Shown: one piece after another, positions 1 to 11,513 of the stretch | Numbering within the stretch: position 1 is the stretch's first letter | Layout: every line of letters starts with the position of its first letter | Origin: Setaria digitata | Taxonomy: Eukaryota > Nematoda > Chromadorea > Rhabditida > Setariidae | Reading direction: 5' to 3' | DNA: 33,156 bases | Assembly (NCBI GenBank): GCA_003640385.1 | Contig: RCAB01000608.1 | Coordinates: forward strand, 1-33,156 | Translations under genes and position numbers: made by a program | The notes under the pieces: model-generated | What the model was told of the DNA's origin: nothing | Databases searched by the model: none | The model's input: only the letters and a program-made list of their open reading frames with translations

Positions 1-82
1 CTAATCAGTGCAAGTAATTTGCTGCTTTCAAAAGAAGAGTAGTGGAAGAGAAATATCAAACGTGAATTAAGCCATCCCCAGA
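1..82 (-). CDS. Possible further exon of the left-end gene, cut by the window edge
   Basis: After the acceptor CTGTTTTTCAG the frame WGWLNSRLIFLFHYSSFESS is open to base 1. It starts with two bases of a split codon (phase 1), so it cannot join directly to the exon ending at 678, which leaves two bases; an intervening exon would be needed. The support is one strong acceptor and an open frame. Confidence 0.3.
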
Positions 83-677
83 CTGAAAAACAGAAATTTT
101 TCTTCGTCACTTATCATTCTTATCATTCGGATAATAGAGGGATGGAGAAGTATCATAAAAATCTAACCTAAATTATATGAAGCAGATTTTAAAAATAATT
201 GCAGGAATTGGTGCTAAAAACCACGATAATTTTGCTAACTCCGTCCGATACATGTTTATTTGCCACTATTAAGGCGGTTATATAAAACGAAAAATGAGTT
301 CATATTCATGACTTTGTACGTAAATTTTCTCCAAGCATTGAAAATGGTTAAAATCAAAAAACTTGAATCAATTTCCTACCCTTCGCTACAGTAATTTTAA
401 ACCGATTGTTGCGGGGGAAAAAAAAAACTAATCCGTGATCTAATTTTGAATACTTTACATTCCGGTGGAAAAGTTTCACATTATAAGCACATGCACGATT
501 AGAAACTAAGTATTTGGATTTGAGAAAAAAGACGATGGTGAAAGTGAGAATTTTTCCTAATTTTTCTCCCTTTTCATTAGAACTGTTGTCACACTCAATT
601 GTCACAATGATCCTGTCTTTCTAAAACTGCTAAATGCAATGTAAGCGGTAATAATAACGTAAGCAGTAATAATTTAC

Positions 678-1319
678 GGATGATCATGAACACGCTGCAT
701 CGCAGATATTTCAATAGCATGCAGCAAATCAGATGCAGTGCTTGCTGCTAATAAGATAAAAGGAAATCGAACAAACATATTCCTTTCTTTTCTTTTAATA
801 ACATCTTGTCCATTTTCCAAATAAAACACAGAAAAAGTCCAAATTCATATACAGTAATAATTTTAAAAAATGAAACAAACTATCACGACAACTCTTCTTC
901 CATAATTCCAGCAGTGCAGTTTTATAAACTTTCACATCATGACAAGAAGAAACACACAGACTCGCTTTCCCTAACTGACTCCTGTTAAAATAGTTTTGAT
1001 ACTTACAGAGTAGTCCAAAAAAAACCTTGAGTTCACCTGGAGGAGATATACAGACCCATAACGTCAAAACCATTCATCAAGTAAATGAAAATATCCTCGT
1101 CCTTTTCCCATTATCTGATATCATTGTAATATGACACTTAAAACAAGGTGATTTTGCTCTGAATATTCAAATTTAACATTAAATCTGAAAAAAATAAATA
1201 AATCTTTAGGCAAATAACTTCAAGCAAATTTTCAAAAAGATGAGCAGTAAGCGAATGGGAATACAAAAAGTAACATTTACCATCGTACATCATTGAAGGC
1301 ATTCTACCAGTTTCAAAAT
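678..1319 (-). CDS. Unrecognised gene downstream of pad-1 (partial, three exons)
   Basis: Three small exons splice in matching phase: 1319-1281 (acceptor CTCCAG, donor GATG|GTAAAT), 1036-1007 (acceptor CTCCTCCAG, donor CTCT|GTAAGT) and 747-678 (acceptor TTATTAG, donor ATCC|GTAAAT). They encode FETGRMPSMMYDG, then ELKVFFGLL, then SASTASDLLHAIEIS plus MQRVHDHP. The last exon has a tandem TAGCAG acceptor that could drop one Ala. Upstream, a frame ending TLDVFDFASYTFSDG|GTAGGA (donor after 1555) fits the phase of the first exon, but no acceptor or Met was seen for it. The gene probably continues past base 1. I do not recognise the family. The phase agreement and good donors are the main support. 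Confidence 0.55.
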
Positions 1320-2234
1320 CTGGAGTAGAAGAGGAGAACTGAGCATGGAAATATTTAGGATTCCTTCAGTACACATTCTCATAAAATAATGAATATTGGA
1401 ATGATGCAGCAATTATTGCTGTACCTAACGATGAATCCTAAATAGTTTAATCAGACATGCATTTAGGTAAGCTGATTTATGATCATATGTAACAATATTT
1501 AGGAACTGAATTTGGTTAACACTACGGAGATTTTATTCGGAGTTGCAATCCTACCATCCGAGAAGGTATAGGAGGCAAAATCAAAAACATCCAGAGTTCG
1601 ATAAATGGATATGGATGATCAGTTTAAAATGGATTATGTAAAGTGATAACACATTTTTTTTTACAAATAAACCTAATGATGATGACAAAAGACTGACACT
1701 GATAAGAGTTAGTAATTGAATAAGCAACATTCAACTCAAACCGTTATGCAAATACAGGACAACAAAATCACATAATTGGCAGACTACTTTTAACAAAAGA
1801 TAACTAAATATCATACAAACACATATGCATATGTTTATCATATGATTATATAAACACAGAATTTATGGTTTTTATGATGATAGCTGTGCTAGGATTCATT
1901 GAGAGTTATGTACAAACTATCGGCAAGAAAAAAACAATATATACCATATATTATCTCTTTTTATTTCTAAGAAAAACATGAAAGACATTAAGTCCATGGA
2001 TTTGAATTTCCGAAAAATATTCAAAACACATTCTTGATTTCACTATGTCTTTGATCTTTTCTTTAAAAAAAATTTATAATTAACTTTCGATCATTTCGAG
2101 GACGTGGAAATTAAAAAACATGTTCAGCCTCATTCAATGAAATTTCGGTCAATCCAAATTAAATAATGAATTTTCCTAAAAATGACGAAATAATAACTCA
2201 ACATACTAGTTAAACAGCCTCTAAGTATTAGAAT
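1320..2234. other. Mostly non-coding gap between pad-1 and the left gene
   Basis: AT-rich sequence with no ORF of note apart from the possible upstream exon of the left gene ending at 1555. I found no clear spliced-leader acceptor between the pad-1 poly(A) signal and that exon, so operon linkage is not shown. Confidence 0.5.
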
Positions 2235-2240
2235 TTTATT
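2235..2240 (-). promoter_or_regulatory. pad-1 polyadenylation signal AATAAA
   Basis: The plus strand reads TTTATT here, which is AATAAA on the coding strand, 26 nt past the TAA stop. It implies a very short 3' UTR with cleavage near 2220. This supports 2266 as the true end of the gene. Confidence 0.75.
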
Positions 2241-2265
2241 ACAGAACTTCTAAATTAATGCGCAG

Positions 2266-5200
2266 TTATAACTGCCAATGTTCAGCAAAATCGACGTATA
2301 GTGCGTGCTCTAGCCGGTTGATTGCAGCTTTGTAAGACAATGAACCATTTAGAAAATGAGCATCTCGTAGCTGCTCCTCCTCAAAAATACTTTTATTTAT
2401 AATAATAATAGACCTAATTTTGTTATTAAAATTGTTTTCTTTTTCTTTTTTTGAGATAACAGACATTTGAGACTTGGTTGTAGCAATCGTCATAAAAAGA
2501 TTTTTCAGTTTTACTATTAGATTTTAACATCTTTCAAATGATGAAAACTTATTTCAATTTGGGAATTTCTCTTTATATTTACATGCTTATTGGAACAGAA
2601 TAAGCAATTTTTGGTCTCATCTTCACTCTAAATTTCACGAACTTGAATTTTTCTAAGGAAATAAAATACCTTGTCAAATGAAAACTGCACCGTCAATGTA
2701 CGCATTTTATTCTGAGTTGCAAGTGCCAAGAAGAATGAGCGCAATTCACTGAAGCTTGTAAGTGTTTTAACATTTATCAATGATGCGGACATGAATTTTC
2801 GACCATGAGCTGATAACTGGCCATACTAAAATTAAAACGGTGACTGTGACGGCATGGACAACAAAAGCTGAGGAAAAATTCTAAAATGGGCAAAAAAAAT
2901 TTCCAAATCAACGCACTTTGTTACGAAGTAAACGATCGATACGACTTGCAAATGGTATAAATGAATCAATACTACTCGATGCCACCGAATTTACAAATGC
3001 CCACTGGCACCTGAAAATGAAATTCCTCCTCAAACCGATGGTGTAGTTACAATGAACAACTTTAATAACAAAATCAGAGAGTAAAAATTGTGAGGGAAGC
3101 ATAAAATTTACACTGGTTGCAAATGTAATGTGAGGAACTTAAACACATTAAAAAAATAATTACATCTGAAACTGTGCCATATAACCAGCAGGAAGAGTAC
3201 ATAATGTTTCGAGGAGTTTACATGCTGCGAGGTATAACTGCATCCACTGATCATTTCGGTCACATTTCAGATCGTCCGACACATTTGCTGTACCTGATAG
3301 TTGTTGTTCGATTTGTAGTAAGACATGCACCTAGAATTCATCCTCTTAGTGTCAAAAGTAATCAAACATTCCATTGAAGACTATCGAGCAATTTGGAAAG
3401 TATATCACAAAACTGAATACTTTATTTACGTTGCTACAACACAAATGAAGAAAGCAGCAAGAATAACATTCAGCTTGAAACTAAAAGTATTACTAATTCT
3501 GTAACCATTGAAGGCCACATGCTGACAAGATGTTGTGGTTTCTGCCTAATAAGCAGAACTCGATAGCAAAGAAACACTTGTGCATGAACGATTGGAACTT
3601 GCGATAAACGCAAATTATCGGACAAACGTTCTGGAAAAATACAAAAGTTACACATGACTCCACTTTAAATATTTTAAAAGCACCTTTATCAGTTTCTTTC
3701 AAGGAAATTTCCCATCATAAATTAACCGGCTCTAAAATATCAAAAGAAAAAGAAAAAAAAAGAAACATAAGTGTGATATTTTAACATCAGTTACTTTCAT
3801 CTGTAATATGTAAAACAACAACTTAAAAAAAAAAATAATCCTAAAAACTCAGTGTTTCAGAAGGTAGAAAATACAGTATCAACATGGAAGGCAAAAATGC
3901 TAGTAGCAATTCAGATAATGTCAGATAAAATTAAATTTGAAAATAGGAAATTACCTTGAATATCAGGCAACTGAGCTTGATATTGACCAAGCTCTGAACT
4001 CAGTATTATAAAAGCCAAACGTTTCAGTGCCTGGGCGCGCATTTCATATTCAACTTCTTTGCTTGTTATTAGACTTGAAAGGGCCGAATTTTGCGCTGTT
4101 GAAATTCTTCCTGAAATTTCAGAGTTAAAAATGCGAAATCCTAACTGAAACTAGAATTAAAAACCAGTTAAGGTTGAATCATCATGTTACTTGTTAAATT
4201 CTCAATGAACACCTGTTAAAATTATTGAAAAACGCACCAAGTAGTTCTTTGAAAGACGTTTTGTCATGGGTCATCAAATGATCTGTTATTACCAGCCAAT
4301 GCTTCAAAGACTGCATATCCATTTTGAAAAACGCTACAATTCCATCAAGTTTGTAAAAAAGAACTAATGCTATGCAGATGATGAATAGAAATGGCATTTA
4401 CGACTTTAGATACAGATTAGCAAAAAAAACTTAAGAGCTAATATAGTAAAATTATTCGGTGACTACCTGGATCAAGCAAGAGATCCAGTGTGGCTTTCCG
4501 CCATACGGGTCGCATATAGTTAAATGTACTCATTGATGCGAGCAACTGTGAACTAGCAAGGAAGAATCGTGCATTCCGAGCACTAAAAAAATAAAAATTT
4601 GAAAAATCGCTAAATAGATCACAAGGACTAAACACGGTGAGAAATTTTTCTTTGAACTCACGGACTTCCCTTCAAATTTAAAGTTGCAAATTAAATAAGA
4701 ATTACTGTTTATAAGTCCTATGTGTTTTTGTCTAAACTTCTACAAGTTAAAGAGAATGAATTAAAGCATTATGAAAAGTTTTCCACAGGCTGAAGTCATT
4801 ATCACCACCAACAAAAAGTGACCATGATTCCTGCTGGAAAGTGTAAAAGATATTTCATATTTTAAAAATCTACTTTTTAGCTTTCAAATATGGCAATGTA
4901 TTGTTCCAAACAGCATGAAGCACTGGCAACAGTCTCTCTTTATCTTCACTTTTACATATCGAATCAATCAGTTCTGCCAGATGCTGAAATTGAAAAAAAA
5001 AAAAAAAAAAAAAAAANACATCCTGAAACTATTTTTCATAGTCCAAAATATCCATGTCAAGAGCACTTTTCTTTCAGTAGTGAAAGAGACCTGTACATAT
5101 TTTGATCCCATACCATTCTAGACATCTAAAAATTTTGAAAGGTCAAAAATTTGCAGAATAAAATGACAGGTAACCAATAAATATGACATTTTCTCCACCT

Positions 5201-5585
5201 TAATATTACCTATTAGATTATGAAAATGTAAAGTTAAAATTGAAGCTCTGCATGAAGAATTTTAAACTTTCCTGTTTGATCATTTTCAAAAAAATGACAA
5301 CATACTAAATAAAAAAAAACGAACCTCAGCAAGCAGGAATAAAGCTTGAGTGCTGTGAGCCGGATCGCGTTTTAAATTATTTGGATCTTTCAAACTCGAC
5401 CGAATATTTGATATGCTACGTCGGTCAGTTACTGCACCTGAAGCACCCTGAGATGATACCGATATTTGCGTAGCAGTATCAAAGGCAGGAATCCTGAAAT
5501 TGAGTGAATTTAATGATTTTCTTACAGTAAGGCTGAGTGAATTTAATGATTTTCTTACAGTAAGGCTGAGATTAAAGAGAAATGC

Positions 5586-5623
<38 letters not shown>

Positions 5624-8600
5624 TATATATATGTATATATAATTGGCAACTTTTTTGACTCTAAATATAAACAGTAATTGAAATTTATTAACTAGCCTTG
5701 ATGGCACTAAAGAAGAAGTGGAACCACGTAAAGAACTATTTTCGGAAGCTGCTAATGACGTCGGCGCAGTTGCAAACTCAACGACTGGTGATGTTTCTTG
5801 TGACTTTTGTGCTGCAAAACGTTTGACACTTCGTTAAATTCAAAACAGAAGGCCACAAGATCAACGATTCGGAAGCTAACTGCTAGCCAAATTTCAATTA
5901 TAAATTACTAAAAAATCCCAAATAACTAAAGATTTTTTTTAATCTCCTTCAATTCAAATGTTTTGAATCCCGATATTGTTAAAATCAACACTTACCTGAC
6001 GAATCATGCTTGACAACCAATGTCCGCTTCAACCAGGTAGTTTGTTCTAGCTGCCAACCAACGATGACATTCATAGCCTCTGTAAGTTTCTGACATGCCT
6101 CCTGAGCAGTTCGCGACATCTGTTTATCTTCGATAACGACAGAACTCCCAACAATCTGCACGAAATCCACAAGTACACTGCAATTAAATAAAACAAAATC
6201 GAGAAAATTCTTAGTCAAAATTAATATATAAACTCTACGCTTTCTTAAAATTTACATGAATTGAATGAAAACAGCTTTCGGTGGTAATGACATAACCGGT
6301 GATTCTACAAACAATCCTTGCAATGAAGGCCAGCAATTGCATAGAGCAGTGGACGGTGTAGCTCGAACACAACCATGAAGCATTTCTAGCAGTGCTAGCT
6401 CGGATGGAAAAGCACTTTGCTGCAATCAGTTCTGAATTTTAAAAAACAAGAAAATGAAACTCTCGCATGGATTAATGATATAATAACTGGACGATAAGAA
6501 AAACTAAGTAACTATTCCTTGTTTCTGTGTCGAAAGATTCCAGCTTTTAAAAATATTAGAGGGGAAATAAGCATTATTAAGCTTATTACAAGAAACTATA
6601 ACCCCTTAAAAACTCCCAGCTATCTTAGCAATCATTTTCAGTCTACAGAAAAGAAAGAATTTTTAAAAATAAAATTAATAAATTCTCCATTTCATTCCAT
6701 ATTCTATATAAAGCGACATCTTGAAGAAAACAATCATACCTTTTCTAAAATTGCACTTGATTTTACGATTTTCCATACACTTTCCTTCAATGCTTCAGCA
6801 ACTGTAGAAATAAGGTTTTCAAATGGGAGAATTTTGATACTCAGTAACAAATTAGCAATATCGAGCTGTGATGATGAGTAATCAAATGCTGACTGAAACT
6901 GAGATATTTGTAGTTATGAATGAACGATTGAAATTTTTAGAAAAGTATAATCAAATTTATTCAATTCTCAACTGATTATAATGCCAATGGAAAAATCCTT
7001 TAAATCTCTTTATATCTTTTATATATTATTTCAAATATAAAACATTTTTTGTTTGAAAAATTCCAAAAAATAACCTGATCAGGTTCAATACGTGCAGTAA
7101 GCTGCCTCTGTGATGTTAGTGTGCTTCGGATCATCCATACCAAAGCAAGTGATGATAAGAAAGCTTGTTGATGGTGTTGTACAATCGGTGAAAGTAAATC
7201 AAGAATTAACTGACGGATTACCTGAATATTTGCAGAATATTACATTATATATATCGTTGCTGTGGAGAACCACTGTAATATTGGAATGACAGAATAATTT
7301 TTATTTGATTGGTGAAAAAAAGTCATGAAAGAATTATAATTAAGTCACAATCATCATATAATTATTAGCTGATTTGATTTATGTTTCTGAATTAATTTTT
7401 AAAAGTGGGAAGAAAAAGTTCCTACTATGACTTCAAGGCTAAAAAAGTACCGCCGGATTGCCAATTGGTAAATTCGGTTCTCCTTTTCGCAGCTGTGTCC
7501 AAACATCGCAAAGTGTCGCAAGAGCATGGGGAAAAGCATTAAGTACATCAGATCGTGCTTGCTTCCAAACATCATCAGCTGTGAGATCATTAAATTTATT
7601 GAGTGCCGAATTTGAGGACTAGAATTTAACTCAGAATTATAATGTAGTATTGGATTAGCTTTACGCAAAATTTAATTCAGTTTTTTTTTCTTTTTTTTGT
7701 AAGCTAAACAATAAATGAAAACTTATGGTCATGAAAATTTTTTACCTTTAGCCTAATCTCAAAAATTTCGCGAAACTTAACCGATTTCATGTTTGAAACC
7801 ATAAAAAAAGTTTCTGCTGTAACAAAAAATTAAAAAAGTTATGAATTAAAAGGAAATTGCAAAGAAAAAAAACCAAGTAGAGAGGAAAGAAACTTTTGAG
7901 GTATTAACTTACCACGTTCGTATTATCACTAAAGGAGAACACTTTAACAAGATTGGAGATAAGCTCTGTGGCACCACGTGTACCAGGTATAGCATTCATA
8001 ACCGATGATGCCAATGATGGATTACTGACTGTTACGACCTGAAATAATTCTTTATATTAAATATACTACGGTTAATATAATACGCGAATTCTTTGAAATC
8101 TGATCCAGTATAATATTGAGTCAGATTTAACTTCAACATGCTGAATATTTCAAATTACCTGCCTGATTAATCCGAGTGGTTAAATATCTAATTATTAATA
8201 TCTTATTTAAATAAATACCACAGAATCAGCAAGATTTCAATCATACTAGAGGTTCTATTAAGTCTTCCTATCAAATAACATAGTCGCAGATTTTTTTTTT
8301 ATGAAAGATGAATATTTAGGAACAACACCCTGCATTTCTCCGTTGGTGCGGTAAAATTTTGGGGAGTCAAGGTACTAGTTTAAATGGCTTTAGTTTAATG
8401 GCACATTTTATTGTGAAAATATGGAGGACAGAATAGCATAATATTATCAATATTATTTAGCTTTTGTCATCTCTAAGGAAAAAGATTTTCTAAGTTTGAT
8501 GCTGTATTAACAGAAACACAAATTAAAAATAAGTTACTGTCAATTCTGTTTGACTCTATAATGCAACAACCTATTTTCTGCACAAAGTATTGATTTAAAG

Positions 8601-11513
8601 AAATTTTCAGCAAGCCAGTATTTTATTCCAATTTACCTCAACTTTAAGAAACGATACCTGCGAAGGTTGATGAACATTTGCTATTGTTAAAGTACCACCA
8701 GTTTGAGATGCATTGTCGATAAGGCAATAATGAAAAAACGTATTTAATGTTTCCAATATCTGCAAAAACAGTCTTGAAAGTTAAATCCTTTCAGTTTTCG
8801 TCGGACTTAAGCGAACCTGGACATGAATACATAAAATTTTAGCAGAACAGAACAATGAAAAGAATGGCTCACGAAAGACAGAGTGAAACCAAAAACCGGG
8901 AAATTACAGGAAGGAGTCGTTTGGATCCAGATTCGATAAACTACATACTGATTACATCACCAATAAATTTTGATTTTTTAATATTAGAACTTAAAAGTTT
9001 TACACTTGACACACTGAAGCATATTATTTTTCCATAAAAACCTTGATCATGAAAATGAAAGTAGAAGACCGTATCAAAAATGCTACATGAAACAAAATGA
9101 AGCTTACTCCAACAACATAATTAGTCGGATAGGTTAACTCATCATCTACAGATCGAGCACGAATTGATTCAGCAGATGAAATACCATCCATTTTAATATC
9201 ATTAGGCCAATATGCCGCATTTACAGCAGTTTGCAAATTTTTGCACAACTGCTCAATAATATGAACGGAAAATGTGGACAACGATCTGAAATCTGATCTC
9301 TGTAGAATGATACTACCAAATTCTTGTTGCAGTATGCTTATGCTTGATTATAAACAGAATTGAAAAACAGTCAAATCTCTATAAAAACTGAGTTCATAAA
9401 AATACATCCATCATCCTAGAAAAATTAGGCAGCATTTCCTAAAGCTAAAATATTTCTCAAAACATTTTGCTTACCTCAAGGAATACATTTTTTATTAATT
9501 GGAAAATATTTCTATAGCATACCTGTCCAGAAATGGTAGTATTCGCACGACAAAAGTAAGCCACTGTTCCTGTTGAGCTGAACGTTTTTTTAGGGCATTC
9601 AAAACAGTTAATAGAAACATACGCAATTCAACCATGCCAATATGTGGTTCACGAAGCGTTGCACGATGCTGGGGTGAATTATAAATTTGATGGTTGATTG
9701 ACAGTTTATCTACATATATGCTAGTGGCATTCTAAAAAATTTTTGCTAAACTATCCGAAATTTTTCAATAATTGAGATTAATATTTTTAGCCTTCAACAT
9801 GTAGTAAATAAAAAGCTTTAAACTACTGTTCATTAGACATTTCAGTTTTAGTAAACAAATGATTTGTTACGGGTAAATTTTGCATACACATCTTTTCTTC
9901 CTCAAAACATGCATTTAAGCGCCTTTTCAGCTAAACTTATATGATGCTTACTTTTTGAACTGGGCTTTCAAACAATGATTTCCATAAAACTCCTTGTCTA
10001 CTAATTTAAATAGCAAGTTTGATCTAAAACTCCATGAATTTTCAAACCACTACCTAAACTACAACTCTTTTCAAAAAAAAAAAAAAAAAAGAAAAAAAAA
10101 GCAGGATATTAACTTGATCAGTGAAATTTTGAAACCCATTTTTAATCACCAGTTCCAATTGTATTACAGTAGCACTTAAATCCAGTAGTGAGCTTTGATA
10201 ACCAACAATCAAATCACAGAAATTACTGTTCGATGTTGTCGTACCATCATTAAACTCCAAAATATCTACGGATAATGGAACTCTACAAATAATGAAATTA
10301 AAATATGAAATGCGATAAATAAATAAAACCTTGGCAAAATGCCCTGACAAAACATGCTTAATTAAAGGAAATATTCTACTATTCCTAGATTAGAAATCTA
10401 GAAATTCGAGTTAATGCGAATTATGTAAATATTCATTCAGTGAAATTCTCCATATCCTTGATCCTCAGGAAACGCAAAGTTTCTTCCGAACAAAAACTTA
10501 CATTTCACCATTATTGTGTTGTCGGACGTTATGAACTGAAGTGAGAAGCGAATGCAATAAGCACTTCTGAAGCTTTGAACGTTGTAGTAAGCCATGTATA
10601 TAAGCAGTCAGAGTACGTGACTGATTCTCTTGAATCATAGTTATTAACCCGCGCATTAACTCGGTAAGAAAATCCAGAACTGCCATCTAAAGAAACACAA
10701 TCCAGTACTCAAAAGTTAGTCCTGTTGATAAAAACCTATTTCTAAGCATTACATATTCAGACCTTTTAACAGTGCAATACTAGCTGGAACAACCATGTAA
10801 TTCCAGTTCTCCTTTATTTCCTTGCTAACCACATTATTCAGGAATTCACAATACATTTAAAAAGTATGTGTTCATATGGGCTTTTGTTATGTACGAATAA
10901 TAGCAAAATGCACCTTACACTTCCAAGCATTGCGTAAATCCAGAGTTGAAACAGTGGCAGTGGGAGAATTGACAAAATAAGATCGAAGAAAATGCAAAGA
11001 AATCTGTAATATTTAATGGTAAAATTTTGAACTGGTCGTTGACAAAATTCCAAATTTCATATCGCGAGTAAAAACAACACAATGCAGATTTAGACTTTTC
11101 TGATAATCAACTGACACAGAAATACTCGAGGATTTGCTAAGCGTAAACTTAAAATCAGATTTATTTTTACAAATAATTGTGAGGAAATTCCGCTCTTGGA
11201 AGAGAGCATCACTTTTAAACCATTAATAATAGGTTTAAGAATAATAGCCAGGTAAGGTTCCCGTTTCTCAAAACAATAATTTTAAAAAACCATACGTTCA
11301 CCTGCATAGTAAAAACTTACAGTCATAAAAAGTTCGAGAAATGTGTAATGTTTATATTTCAGTGTATCTGACCCGCTTGCATTATCTGACTCGGAAGCCC
11401 AAAAGTCCTGCCCCAATATGGAACGAATATGTCGTGAAACAAGATCCAAAAGCTGTCCTGTAGCGTTTGGGAGTGATTTGGGAAGCGAGGCGGTTCCAGA
11501 TGAAACCATGCAG
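2266..11513 (-). CDS. pad-1: pad-1 exons 27-50: conserved C-terminal half
   Basis: Exons: 11513-11321, 11003-10914, 10686-10502, 10282-10114, 9668-9523, 9285-9108, 8759-8658, 8038-7913, 7618-7451, 7221-7075, 6892-6740, 6419-6256, 6177-5996, 5811-5697, 5493-5325, 4983-4874, 4582-4467, 4333-4238, 4110-3955, 3630-3494, 3330-3164, 3010-2917, 2825-2670, 2379-2266. They encode residues about 1317-2460. The block contains the Leu-rich helical segments typical of the Dopey C-terminus. Small choices: exon 37 may start at 6898 instead of 6892 (two tandem AGs, both in phase). Exon 48 could read through to a TGA at 2908, but the donor AAA|GTGCGT joins in phase to exon 49 ([20 protein letters not shown]), which matches the family. 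The acceptor of the last exon, TTTTTGAG, is weak, and nearby AGs in the same frame are alternatives. Confidence 0.88.

Noticed and set aside
2908..3010. pad-1 ending at the TGA at 2908.
   Set aside because: The donor AAA|GTGCGT joins in phase to two further exons that match the Dopey C-terminus and end next to an AATAAA signal.
6519..6881. 120-codon plus-strand ORF.
   Set aside because: It starts at a non-ATG codon and is antisense to pad-1 exon 37 and its flanking intron; the coding signal is on the minus strand.
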